Assembly (NCBI GenBank): GCA_000181795.3
Contig: CM012954.1
Coordinates: forward strand, 5,603,978-5,667,977
From: Trichinella spiralis
Taxonomy: Eukaryota > Nematoda > Enoplea > Trichinellida > Trichinellidae
Direction of reading: 5' to 3'
Length of the DNA stretch: 64,000 nucleotides
Part shown: one piece after another, positions 49,731-62,000 of the stretch
Numbering within the stretch: the stretch's first letter is position 1
How the letters are laid out: each line of letters starts with the position of its first letter
Notes under the pieces: generated by a model
Databases searched by the model: none
The model's input: only the letters and a program-made list of their open reading frames with translations
What the model was told of the DNA's origin: nothing
Made by a program: the position numbers and the translations under genes

Positions 49731-50877
49731 ATTCTACTGAATTAAGAAATGAAAAACACAAAACGACTTTTACATTATAAGAATGCCCAACAGATAACTT
49801 GGAATATAGTATTAATTAATTGATTCTTTCCTTATCAGAATTATGGTAAACGACTGAATCATGTTGAGAGCGATTTTTAAATATTAAAATTTTTCACCTT
49901 ATTTCAAAATATGGGATTGTTATTCATATTATCATCATATATGGAGAAGTGGTGATCGATCAATAGCCGAATAAGTAAGTCAATGTATGGTAGTATTAGT
50001 AGTAAAAAAATTTATTTATCTTTAGTTTTAATAATTTGATTATACATTTTTATAAATTGATTGACAAAGAATAAATAAATGATGAAGTTTGTATAAATTT
50101 CAATAATAATTAATGTTGACATGTGATTTTGGTTTATTTCATTTTATAAACTTTTGAAAGAATTATTTTCTAAATTGTCAAGTTAAAGTTAAAATGCTTA
50201 CTTCTTCGTGATTGTTTGTTATTTAAATTGAATGTTTTTATTTTGACAGCTATTAAGATGAAAATTGCATATATAATAGAAGTAGTTGATGTGAAAATTA
50301 AAGCAGGTGCTTGCTTCATCAGTCACAACAGCGGATAATTGACTGCTTATAGTTGAAAAGAAGAAGAAGAAGAAACTTTCAGGTCTGTCATGCATGCAAG
50401 CAAGCAAGCAAGCAAGTACAACTTGCATGCAGCCTAGCAGAGCATACCCTGTTTTTGCTTGTCAGATTTTGCTCTCAATTGTTATCACTAATGCTGAGAT
50501 TCATCCAATCAAATCAGCATTTAGCTGTGGCGCTTTTCAGATGAATCAGCAAAGAGATTTCATTGAACCAAGTATTCAATGATCAAGCTTCATCTTTGCC
50601 AAATCAATATCCAGTTGGCATTTTTATCTATTCAAACCCTGATCTCTCCGGAGTGTCGTGCATAATTGCAGTGCGACAGCCTGTACGAAATCTAATTTCC
50701 GCTTGTAAATTGTAATGAAGCTAGCAAACACGACTTAACTGAGAACCATTACGAACATTTATCCATCTTGTCAGTGGACGAAATTTACTTGCTACCAATT
50801 TTTCACATAACAACAGTCACTCTGCTTGTTGAACGTTTTCAGCTTCACCAGTATCATCATCATCATCATCATCAACC
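49731..50877. other. intergenic region
   Basis: Contains the 3' UTR of the NSP gene and the probable promoter and 5' UTR of the next gene. A GAA run lies near 50360-50376, a CAAG run at 50397-50415 and an ATC run just before the next ATG. A CGTTTTCAG acceptor lies about 38 nt before that ATG. ORFs here are repeat-driven. Confidence 0.5.
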
Positions 50878-52593
50878 ATGGGATCGTCATGTGTCAAAAA
50901 GACCGAATCTATTGACAATACAGAAGATACATCTGGATCTGGCGCTTATCATGGTATGAATCGAAGTGACAATGGGCAGCGATGCCATCAAAAATTTCGT
51001 TCTCTGCGACGACTAGAACCAATAAGTAGGTAATGCACGTTCATTTTTTGGTGTGAATTTGGAAATGTTTATTTAATTTTAATATTCACTAAATAATCCC
51101 TTTTTACACTTGCACTCCTTACAGAGCTTAATGATGCATTATTTTTATTTTATAATGATAATGCAACTAGTCCTTGTCTGCATGCGCATGTAATGTTTAC
51201 TTTCCGCTAAATGAAGCTTCATTTGTAAATGTGATTAATTTTAACTGCTGAATTTTGCCTTATCAGAACACTCATCTCCAGTGCTAGTTTGAATAATATT
51301 TACAATGAACTAATTTTCTACTGCATATTTCTACTGCAATGAAAACAGCAATTAACTTATAATAAATAGAACTTTTTTTGAATTATTTTTCATTTTACAA
51401 ATACGAATATTATTCAATATTTGAAATTAAATTCAGTCAAGCATTTTATTATTATGCATAAAAGAGGAATCAGTTATTTTTTTTAAATTGATTTTAACAA
51501 ATTCAGAAAAGAAAATGCATTGTGTGATGAATGTTTTCTTTTGTCATCCGTCTTGTTGTTACATTATGTAAAAACTGTACGAGCACATTTATTGATATTC
51601 AGGATATACAAAAAATGAACAGTAAGTAATGAAAAAAAGCTCTTCAAAGCGATGAAAAGATGGCATTTATTTTCACGCTATGATTCGCTGTGGTGCTTGA
51701 TTAAATAAATAAATAGATTATATCAATTTTATTAATAATAATAATAATAATTGGAATTGAAATCAACGCAGCATCGAAAAAGTTATGTGAAAGAAACAGC
51801 CGTATTTGATTTGATTTGATTTGATCTGATTTGATTTGAATTTGTTTTTGATTAGCAGATTAGATTTCATCACTTTGATACATCTGACTTGTTCAGTGGA
51901 CTATACATGAGCAAAATTGCCCTGGGTAGTGAATAAAAGCAAATTATGCTTATGATTTTGAATTTCCAAGCGACGATGGTCATTTTATGTGCAACAAAGC
52001 AAAACAAAACACACGAGTACTGTCGATTTGAATTTCTCTATCAATTACGCATAGGAATTTGAAAAAAGAAATTCCTTCCTTCCAATGAACATCGTATTTC
52101 AATTTATCAATTTTACTTGTTGCACAAGATGGTTTTCCAATAGAAAAATGATATTTATTGAGGGATGATACTTATTTTGTCTCAGGTTGGAATGTTTTCC
52201 CAAATGTGTGCGTGTGTGCGTGCCTGTATGTGTGTATGATGTGTATGTATGCAAAAATTTGTACAATTTGCTCAGGGCAACGAACGTATCTGTCTGTATC
52301 CGACTTGATGATACGCTTTCCTGTTTGCAGGACGGGAAAGCCAACATTCGGGAACGTTCTATTATGCAATAGCGACTTTGGCCGACGCTACCCACGACGT
52401 AGGTAACATCACGCAGACTTTGGTCCACTTACAGACCCCCTGGTCGCCCTACAAAGATCCTTTAGAAGTTGAGGCTTTGGTTCGCAAGGCGAAAGCTGAA
52501 ATGAAAACTATTTCAGTGGCAAATGATTGTCTATTTGTCGATTATCGATTTGTATGCCATCTTCCACCGAACGCTAAAATTCGAGCTTCTTGA
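50878..52593 (+). CDS. MGSSC-initiated protein of unknown function, isoform with terminal exon a
   Basis: Exon 1 (50878-51025, phase 1, donor GTAGGT) starts MGSSCVKKTESIDN: Gly2 fits N-myristoylation and Cys5 palmitoylation, so membrane attachment is likely. It continues with a polar stretch and a basic FRSLRRLEP. Exon 2a (52331-52593) follows a TTTGCAG acceptor and gives a 136-residue protein. The C-terminal block reads RKAKAEMKTISVANDCLF then VDYRFVCHLPP. An AATAAA at 52827 would end this isoform. I do not recognise the family. G-protein gamma was considered because of size, but there is no CaaX box. The reading frame is fixed because the other phase stops after about 25 codons while this one yields a block homologous to exon 2b. 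Confidence 0.68.
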
Positions 52594-53242
52594 AACCCAC
52601 GTAGCTTCTTCTTCTTTATGTTATATTTATTTCATTTAAAAAGAAGTGTTTTCTCTCTGAAACTTTATTCTATATTAATTCATTATTCACAGTGTGAGGT
52701 TATTGCTATTCTCTTGTAATTCACGGGTTACTGCAATCGGGACCTATAATTTACGTGTCATGTGCGAGTACGGTGTCTCAGCAATCAGTCTATCATATGA
52801 ATAAGTTTGATTTTTTGTAATAATTCAATAAATATGCATATACGTTGGTTTCTCTTTTTGTGAAAAATAATCATTTATTATTTACTGTTCAAATGTACAG
52901 TCAATTAATCAAATTGAAGATCACACTTCATATGCATGCTTTGTGCTTGCTTGATTTGCATATATGTGCTTTTTCATGTGATTTTCAGGAAGAATTAGTA
53001 CAAGAAAAAAACGACAAACTGTCATGAATCCGGTGGCATTATTGGCCCAAGCTGCGCACAACGCTACATCAGGAATGACAAATGCCCTCATGAATGTTGC
53101 CGGTGCTCCGGGACCCGAAGAAGTGCATGAAATGATCCGTCGAGCCAAGGCTGCAGATAAAACCGTTTCAATTAATAATAATTGTTTATTTATTGATTAT
53201 CAATTTGCATGCTACGTACCTCCCTGTTATGACGTTTTCTGA
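50878..53242 (+). CDS. MGSSC-initiated protein of unknown function, isoform with terminal exon b
   Basis: The same exon 1 (50878-51025) joins exon 2b (52989-53242, acceptor GATTTTCAG) in the same phase and gives 133 residues. Exon 2b adds a basic STRKKRQ stretch, then PVALLAQAAHNATSGMTNAL and a C-terminal block RRAKAADKTVSINNNCLF, IDYQFACYVPP. This block matches that of exon 2a at 17 of 29 positions. Because exon 2a ends in a stop, 2a and 2b can only be alternative last exons or, less likely, belong to two genes (exon 2b would then need another first exon). Choice of isoform would depend on the 2a poly(A) signal against the 2b acceptor. The 3' end faces RPS5, about 380 bp away. Confidence 0.62.
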
Positions 53243-53625
53243 ACGTTTTTCAACTTTTCCAACTTGCACAATTTAATATTTCAATTCGACTTCAATGGGT
53301 GCTTTAACTGTTAGCTTATTGATGATGAATCAACTATGCATTTTTGAAATTAGATAACGTCGCATCAAAAAAATCAGTGCTCAGTATGGATGTGATTTTT
53401 TCTTCAAAAATTGCTTAAGATCATAATGAAATGATCAATCTGTATTTTCTTTGTAAAAAATAATTCTAAGAAAATTTCTTCAAAAATTTGAAGTTCGCCA
53501 TGCACAATTACGTCCATTTTTACAACTGCTATTTTGGAACTGCTTTCAATTATAACAAATTTCATTTCATCATTTTATTAATTCTTCCAGACAAACATAT
53601 TTCATTTAAATCAACCGCGCGTTTA

Positions 53626-54537
<912 letters not shown>

Positions 54538-54550
54538 TTTTTCTAAAAAT
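54538..54550 (-). promoter_or_regulatory. putative trans-splice acceptor before RPS5
   Basis: On the minus strand ATTTTTAG ends 5 nt before the ATG. No upstream coding exon is needed, since the protein is complete, so the acceptor would receive a spliced leader or a short 5' UTR exon. Confidence 0.5.
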
Positions 54551-55123
54551 GCCGTATTTTTCAGATTTCTTCAAATGCCAAAAATCTTACAGAAAACACG
54601 TGCTAACGTTTATACAGTATGTAATTGTGACTTTCAAGTTTAGATAATGTTTAAAACTTTAAATACATAAATAAATTGAATAAAAATGCACAAACTTACG
54701 CAATATCAATTAAAATACAAAACTGTAATTAATTAATAATTTATTTTACTATTTTTAATTGAATACTTTACCGTAACATTCGGTCAATATTACAGTATAA
54801 CAGTGCTCGATTTTTGTTCAGTAATGATACTTTATTTTTGATATTTTTTGTAAAAAAACAAATTTTTCACATCATCTGAAACAAAAAGTATCTTTTTCGC
54901 ATTAAGGATAATGAAATGATATTCAAATCATATATTGCACTTGCGACAAATAACTGAACTTTTTAATAGCTAATCAACATTTCAGAAGTTGGTTTGTAGA
55001 ATAAGAGAAAACAGATTATAGGAAAAGCAAATAAAAACAAAGTTAAAAGATTTTGCTAAAATCTACTGACAATGTAATGATAGGAATAATTCAATGATAA
55101 AAATGAAATAGTTCAAAACGTAA
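54551..55123. other. intergenic spacer between PNP and RPS5
   Basis: AT-rich, no coding sequence. It holds the PNP 3' UTR and any RPS5 promoter. Confidence 0.55.
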
Positions 55124-55978
55124 CTACAAGCTTTCGATGAATTTCTCGAAAATGGGCACCAAATGTCTGCACACCTGCTTGCCAACTGCAAGAACTTCAT
55201 CATGCAGGGTTATGTTGCACGAATTGTCTTCGGATATGCTAGTGATAACAGCTACCGCCAGAACTTCCATACCGCAGTGATGGGCGACCGTTGATTCCCA
55301 GACGATGCTCATTCCGACTACGTCTGAGCCTGCCATGCGAATGAACTTATTTTCCATAGGTGTAGGAAAAGCCGGACCGCCGATCATACCGTAAACACCA
55401 TCGTGAAGTCGAACACTGAAGCCTGATTCCTTTCCAGCGATTCTGAACAAGTTGCGCAGGTTTGTCGAATAAGCTCCTTTAAGATCCGGAAAACGAGGTC
55501 CGAAGCGTGAATCATTCGGACCCGTCAGTGGACTAATGCCAGCCAAAGAAGCCAAACAAAAATGATCATTTATCAACATCACATCTCCGACTCTGTAATT
55601 CGAATTAAGCGCACCAGCGGCCGCAGTCAGAATCACCTTTTTTACGCCCAGCAGAAACATCACTCGAACAGGCATTGCACACTCGATCGGTTGATAACCT
55701 TCGTAAGTATGGCAACGGCCCCGCATACAGAGGATCCATTTTCCGCCAAGCTTGCCGTAAACAAACTGTCCTTCGTGACCTTCAACGGATGGAACCGGGA
55801 AACCGGGAATTTCTGCATAACTCAACGTGAGCACGCTGCTCAAACTGTCTGCAAGCTCTCCCAATCCAGTGCCACAAATCAAACCCAATTCAGGAGCAAC
55901 TGTCAATTTTTGCTTAATAAAGTTACTCGTTTCCAGCAAACTATCATAATCCACAGCTACTGGAAAAGAGCGCGCCAT
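55124..55978 (-). CDS. PNP: purine nucleoside phosphorylase-like protein with altered base pocket
   Basis: Single exon, 284 residues (human PNP 289). Trimeric PNP-family landmarks: ICGTGLGELAD (phosphate loop, Ser33 replaced by Thr), VEGHEGQFVYG, MRGRCHTYEGY (phosphate-binding Arg and His86 equivalents), AAAGALN, GDVMLINDH, GPNDSRFGPRFPDL, VVGMSIVWESTVAHHCGM and LHDEVLAVGKQ (His257 equivalent). The pocket differs where it reads the base: human Glu201 (SFETV) is Pro here (AFPTP), Asn243 (ITNK) is Ser (ITSI), and Asn115 (TNAAG) is Ala (TAAAG). Phosphorolysis of some nucleoside is likely, but inosine/guanosine preference should not be assumed. No intron interrupts the ORF, unlike its neighbours, which could mean a retrocopy or an intron-poor gene. 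A TTTTTTTAG acceptor lies 15 nt before the ATG. Confidence 0.88.
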   Translation of the reverse strand: MARSFPVAVDYDSLLETSNFIKQKLTVAPELGLICGTGLGELADSLSSVLTLSYAEIPGFPVPSVEGHEGQFVYGKLGGKWILCMRGRCHTYEGYQPIECAMPVRVMFLLGVKKVILTAAAGALNSNYRVGDVMLINDHFCLASLAGISPLTGPNDSRFGPRFPDLKGAYSTNLRNLFRIAGKESGFSVRLHDGVYGMIGGPAFPTPMENKFIRMAGSDVVGMSIVWESTVAHHCGMEVLAVAVITSISEDNSCNITLHDEVLAVGKQVCRHLVPIFEKFIESL

Positions 55979-58900
55979 TTCTTTTCTCTGTTCCTAAAAA
56001 AATACAACCATGAAAGCAGCTTTAAAGCAATTTCAAAATTTCACGATCATTTATTGACCGACACCACTTTGATTACTTGTTATCAAATCTTTAAACATTA
56101 CAGAAAATCAAAGCAAACAGTGCACCGCATTCTGTTAAAATCAACAAATATTTTTTCTTCCAAGAAAAGCAAAAAAGAAACTATTCAACACCATTTCCTC
56201 CAGCTAGTGGAATATTTCATTTAAACAATTTTACAAAATAAAAGAAATAAAACAAGCAGCATTAACAAATATGGCGTTTCCATTCAAAAAAAATAAACAA
56301 AATCAGCAAACAAGTTGAATCTTTGTCTAAATATCTATGATTGAATTCTTAAACCATTTTAATAAGATAACATTGATCAAAAACATACATAAAATCAATA
56401 ATCAACAAACAGTACAATTAAAATAAAAAAGGGCACATATAAAATTATTAATAAAATTGTACCTTAAGCTGATAAAATATTGTTGCGGTTCAAAATTTAA
56501 ATAAACAATATATCGAAGAAAAAGTGGAAACAAATACACCCTACGTATTTGAACAAACACGAACATACTGTAATTGCTGACTTGCCTATCGTAATAAAGT
56601 AAAAAAATGTGCAATGAAATGTTTATAGTGGAAGGAAAAATACGATTGAATATATTTTTAATAATTTTAATAAAAATTTTAACCATGACCAATGTTTAAA
56701 AATTAAGTTGAAAAATTTTACCTACCGATAACATAAACTCAGTTGTATAGTATTCCTATAAAATTATGAACGTTAACTGGAATTTGACATTTTTTTCCGA
56801 AGCATTATCAATATTCTTTATTTATGATTTCGAATAATTCATTTATTTAATTACATTTATTTAATAAAAAGCGAGAATTTTAGATAGAGATATTTAAATT
56901 TAAAAATAGCCATTGCACAAAACCTAACGCTTTGAGAATTCGCGGGCTGAATTTTCAACCTGATTGGTTAGTTTTGATTTCTGGTTTCGCCTTCAAATCT
57001 GCGATGCCTTTTTTCGTCAGTCTTCTGCCTGGATTTTGTCTGTGGGGTAGTCAGTTGTTCTCTCTCCTGCAATGCTGATTTGTGTTTGTCATGCTTTGCT
57101 CACTTTCATCAATTTTTCAAATATAATATTCGGCGATAATAATTATTATTATTACATAATACTATACAATAAATTGTTGTTATATGCGTAAGTATGTTTT
57201 GTTGTGCTTTTTAATGTTATGAATAGATACATTACTGAATGATATTAGTGCAATCAATGTTTTAATGACAGACTTGAAAAGTAACTTATCTTTTGTTTGG
57301 AAGCATTGGATTCTCACTTCAGTTCTTGTAAATAATACGTGAAGAATTAACGAAATGTTACATCTGACTGTAGAATTTTTCACAAATTATGAAATTCGAC
57401 CGTTATATTAATTAAGATTGTAGTGATAAAACGAGAGAAATGTTACAGTTCCATCTAGTTTTATAAATTCTGTATTTAGATTCTCTGATTGCATCAGCAC
57501 TTATCTCTTCATTATTTATCTTAATGACGCTGTGAGTTTTGTTAAGTTTTATTTCAAACCAACATCGTATGAAAATAAATTATGAAAACGTTCGTGTCCT
57601 GCTGTCTCCGTCAGTAGCGATCTATGACTGAGGGTAATTTATGTTTCTATAAACATATACATATACATATACATATATAATGAGCTTTGCAGTTGGCTCA
57701 AGTTTAGGCAGGTCTGCTTAATAACTAATAGTAATTAGCAGAATGGACATTTTAATGCAAGTTCCATTTGTTTCAATTCAAATGATTGAACAGTAAGGTT
57801 GAGAAGCAGAAAACATTGATAAAACATTAAATGCTTTATTTATTTCCTTTTCACTTAATTCAAGTAATTTAATAAAGCAAAACAAAATAAGGTTATGCGA
57901 TGTTAATCCTAACACTTCCAAATAAAGGAAGATCAACAAATTTATTACGTCAATTTTGTTGAATTTTTCAGCTAGAAGAGACTTAAAATTTATTTCAAAT
58001 AATAAAATTTTAATCAAAATACATAAAAATAAATAAATTATAGATACTGAAATCAAAAAAATGTGGAATATCGATTTCCTGCTCAACACTTTTCCATATG
58101 TTTATGTTAAAACTATAGAAAGGGCTTAGATTAACGAAGTCTTTTCGGAACCAAAAAAAAGACTATAGAACTGAGTTTGGTATCAAAATGTGCAGAATAG
58201 CGTGCTCTACTCAACACAGTAATTTCTTTTACGAATTTTACAAAACTAAGTCCACACTAAGAAAAAATCTGAAAAATGACTATTTTTTAACGAAACTTTT
58301 GTCGCATTTTTTGCCAATAAAAGCCTTTAAAATTATTAAAATTGGAAATACTTTAATACCATCATGTACAGCATTCTTCGAACTATCCAATAAAATAAAT
58401 TTCATAAAAATTGAACATATTTCCAGCTTTTTACACGTGTTTTTCTAAAGTGGGGTGGGCCTCACCCCAACAATCTAACAACATCCTTTTTAATTTTGCG
58501 ATGTTCTATAGACCGAACAAAAATTGCTGGAGCATTGAAATCTTTTTTAAAATATGTCTTATTGTTTCAAAAGAGATGTCACAAAGCTTCAGATTATAAA
58601 AATGAAAATTGGCAGAATGCGACGAAAAGAAAACCCCCTGGGGTGGGCTCTACCCCAAAAATCCTTCAAAGGGTTAAAGCCAATTTAAAATCTGGCAAAG
58701 CTGCAATTAATTTTCTCCTCAAACAAAGTGCATTAAGTAAATAAAGCGCAATGAAAAATGTACAGTAGCCATATTTATCAGCAGAAACAAATGAAATAAA
58801 AATTTGCATACGAGGACGTTCGCTTTATTGACATATTGGAAATAATTTTAGTTTGAGGCCGTCCGTGTATGAGAGCGGTGCGTTGTGATTGAAAAATTCA

Positions 58901-59004
58901 CTGAAAACCAATATCAAATGCCAAACACTAAATTTGCTTTTTATTCACTATTATTTTTTGGTATAATTTCCGAAAAATAATTTTTCAATCAACATCCAAA
59001 GACA
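55979..59004. other. intergenic region
   Basis: Holds the PNP 5' region (more GC-balanced at 56940-57090), an ACATAT microsatellite at about 57652-57680, and a patch at 58440-58680 with two near-palindromic GC-rich motifs (see findings). Other ORFs are low in complexity. I see no assignable gene. Confidence 0.5.
58450..58658. repeat. paired GC-rich dyad motifs
   Basis: TGGGGTGGGCCTCACCCCA near 58450 and TGGGGTGGGCTCTACCCCA near 58639 are two copies of one imperfect palindrome, about 190 bp apart in very AT-rich DNA. Confidence 0.6.
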
Positions 59005-59037
59005 ATGAACATTAACGATGAGAAGATGAATTTAGCA
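59005..59037 (+). CDS. candidate first coding exon, unknown gene
   Basis: ATG followed by NINDEKMNLA and then a strong GTAAGT donor in phase 0. The ~150 bp upstream is more GC-balanced, as for a promoter. The downstream exons could not be identified within the window. Eleven codons are too few to judge by composition, so this rests on the start/donor context alone. Confidence 0.3.
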
Positions 59038-62000
59038 GTAAGTTGCAGTTTTTTCATTTTTAAGTTTTAATCATTTAACAATACAATTGAGAATCGATGA
59101 TGAGCATAATTTCTTAGTATATTCTCTATGAAGAATTCTCAACATGAGATGATAGGTGACTTAATAAACGCCAAATTTCCGTACAATTAAGATTCATTAA
59201 ATACACCTTGTACGCAGTGTTTATCCATTATTAAAATAAGGTCTTTCGAAAATCACCTTTGCAGTAGCTAACATGCACTTTCAATTAACCCTAAGCAAGC
59301 TTTTGCCCGCAAATTGTTCACTTAAAACTAGCTTCATTTGAACTGCTTGGTTTACTGACATAAGAAAATTTTTAGACATACGTAGGTGTGTTTTGTCTAG
59401 GTAAATTTTGTATTGTTATGGCGTTTTTTGTCAGATAGTTTATATTTTGACTGAATTGTAAATGTCAAGGTCATTTTTGAATTTTCAAATAGTCCTTTCC
59501 TTATTGGTAGAATTTAGCAGTGCATTTCTTCTGCTCATATTATGGCTTAGGTTAGACTTTATCTTCAGCCAAAAGTTCTGACGCACTAAAAACCGATTTC
59601 TAACGCTGCATTATGCAAATAACTATCGCTATAACGCTGCCTTATCATCAGTAAGGGTGCGTTTGTTTGTTTAATTTACGTGGCAATTGGTAGCATCGTT
59701 GAACGTTCTTTGAGTTCATTAAAGCGTTAAGTAGCTGTTGAAGTCGGTTTGCCGAATTACTGACAAGTATTCTACTTTTCTGCTAGTTATTTTTTCAAAG
59801 CTATGTATATATATTTCGTAAACGATTCCTTTCTAATTAAATAGCAGTTAATTATTATATTTGCTATAATTCTACTTTGTGATAAAGTGAGGACAGTTTT
59901 GATTTAATATCATTATTACAGGTTTAAAGAATGGAACAAATAAAACGTGAAACTTCATCTTTAGAAAGATTCAAAGTTACTTAAGTTTATTATCACATTC
60001 TATTATTTTTTTTCAAATTTCGCATAATCATTGACATTTGGTAAATTATATTTTCTATTGATTAACTTGTTAATTATTATAAAGCCTAGGCTTTCCGCGC
60101 TGAAGACGCGGGTGAGACTTAGTTGTTTCACCTGCCTCAGATGTGCTGGGAGTTTAGTGCTTTTTTCTTTTTTTCTTTTCAAAATGGTTGATCAAAGTCT
60201 GATTGAAATATTCACGAAACAATCAGTTCCTTTAAATTAATGAATGAATTTTGCTAAATATTGCGACATATTATTATGGTGCCAGTGCAGCCTCATTTAC
60301 GTAAGACACTATTTTATACTTCTTTAATTTACGCCATAATATTATTTGTGATAGATAGTGGCTTTGATCTGTAACGTATTCAGGATTTTGTTGTTGTTCA
60401 GCAATTATTATAATCTTTGATGTTGACTCATTACATTATTATACGTTTTCAAAGCATACATGCATTTCTAGGTCATAAGAGTAACTTTATGCAAATGTGA
60501 TGGTAAACACTGCCGTTGGCATTCCGCTACGTGCACTGTGTGTTATTCAAATTCGGTAGCAATGTTCCTTATATAAATTTCTGTTTATTGAGAGAACTGC
60601 ACTATAGTATAAATGTTCGCTGCTGAAGGGCGGTCAAATTACTTACTGCGTTGCGTTATTCGGTCATTTTCATGGTTCAGTTCAACAAATACGTTGTGAT
60701 TGTAAGACTAAAAATATGAAGAAACCACGAACATCCGTTACAAAATGTATGACTCTACGTTTGCCTTATACGTCATCCCTGACAAGTCTGTTGACAGGTA
60801 TGAATTTTCATATATTTGCTATTTTTCACACAATGTTTTCTTTCTTTCTCTTCGCACACTGCACTAAACATGCGCGCTTTATAAGCTTTTCGTAGTTGTT
60901 TGATGTTAGTCTTTTTGAATAGAAACTAGCGCGTTGTTCTTCAGTAATAGTGTTCAATTAATATTCGAGACTTTTTTACGGCCAAGCCAATATAGAATAG
61001 TACTAATGGTATATTTCGCTATAATTTTCAATAGTCCTTAGAAATCCATTTGTTAAGTAGTACTCTGACATAGCAGTTGAACCCTTCCCGCATTACCTTT
61101 ACTGCCCACTGTCATGTTTATTGCTAAGGTAGCATACTTGCCCAATTGTTTAAAGGAAATGTCTGTCACCGGGATGCTGCAGTCGCAGAATCCTACCCCT
61201 AAATGCTTGCCACTTTTCAAATCGTGCACAAGATTGTATCAGCATGACATAGGAAAGCTGCTGTTAGCTAGTGAACACACTTTTATACTACCACCCTTGA
61301 TACTTTCAGAATGGCAGTAACGTTCCCTTCATTTTTGAAATGACTCCTTAAAGTTTCTATTATGTTATTGTCCCGCCAATAGCACTGACTTATACAGATG
61401 CACCTATTTTCTGTCATTGAGAAAATAACTCAATACCCATCAATGTTGGCAGTATTGATAAATGAACCTACACCTGAATATTATACGTGAAGATTGAGTG
61501 GAAGAACGCATATGACAACTTCCACCTCCTCCATCCTTCAACCTCTCCCTCATTCCTTCCTGCTAGGCTGTCCCGCCCTCCTTTCCTGTCTAATGATCCC
61601 CATCATTGAGCTCGTAATAATACTAAGCTGAACAGAGATCGCATTAAACTGAAAATTCTGCCCACCCCCCCCCTATTTAATGTTGAATGGACAGCACTTG
61701 GCTGTTTTCATCTCATATAAATCTAATTTCTCATAATTGTTATCGACCAGCAATATAACCAAATACATGCTACTCGTGATTCTTTTGTTTTATTCTTTTC
61801 ATGAAATGCAATACAGAATTGTCAACCGCATAAGTTTCTTGAATTCATTGCAAATCGTTGAGTTACTTAATTTGTGCGGGTAGGTTTATCTCACATTGTA
61901 TGAAACGCGCTGATGCGGTGCTCAACCAAGTTTGCAGTCTTGCTATAAATTATCATAAGGCGCAAACGAACGTGGAAGTGAGCTGTCAAGCGGCATACCC

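Noticed and set aside
52378-53242. Two short ORFs taken at first for G-protein gamma subunits
   Set aside because: No CaaX box, no gamma-type helix pattern; the frames instead join an upstream MGSSC exon.
58188-58744. Overlapping plus-strand ORFs of 60-86 codons
   Set aside because: Lysine/phenylalanine-rich, no start context, no splice structure and no similarity to known proteins; treated as random ORFs.
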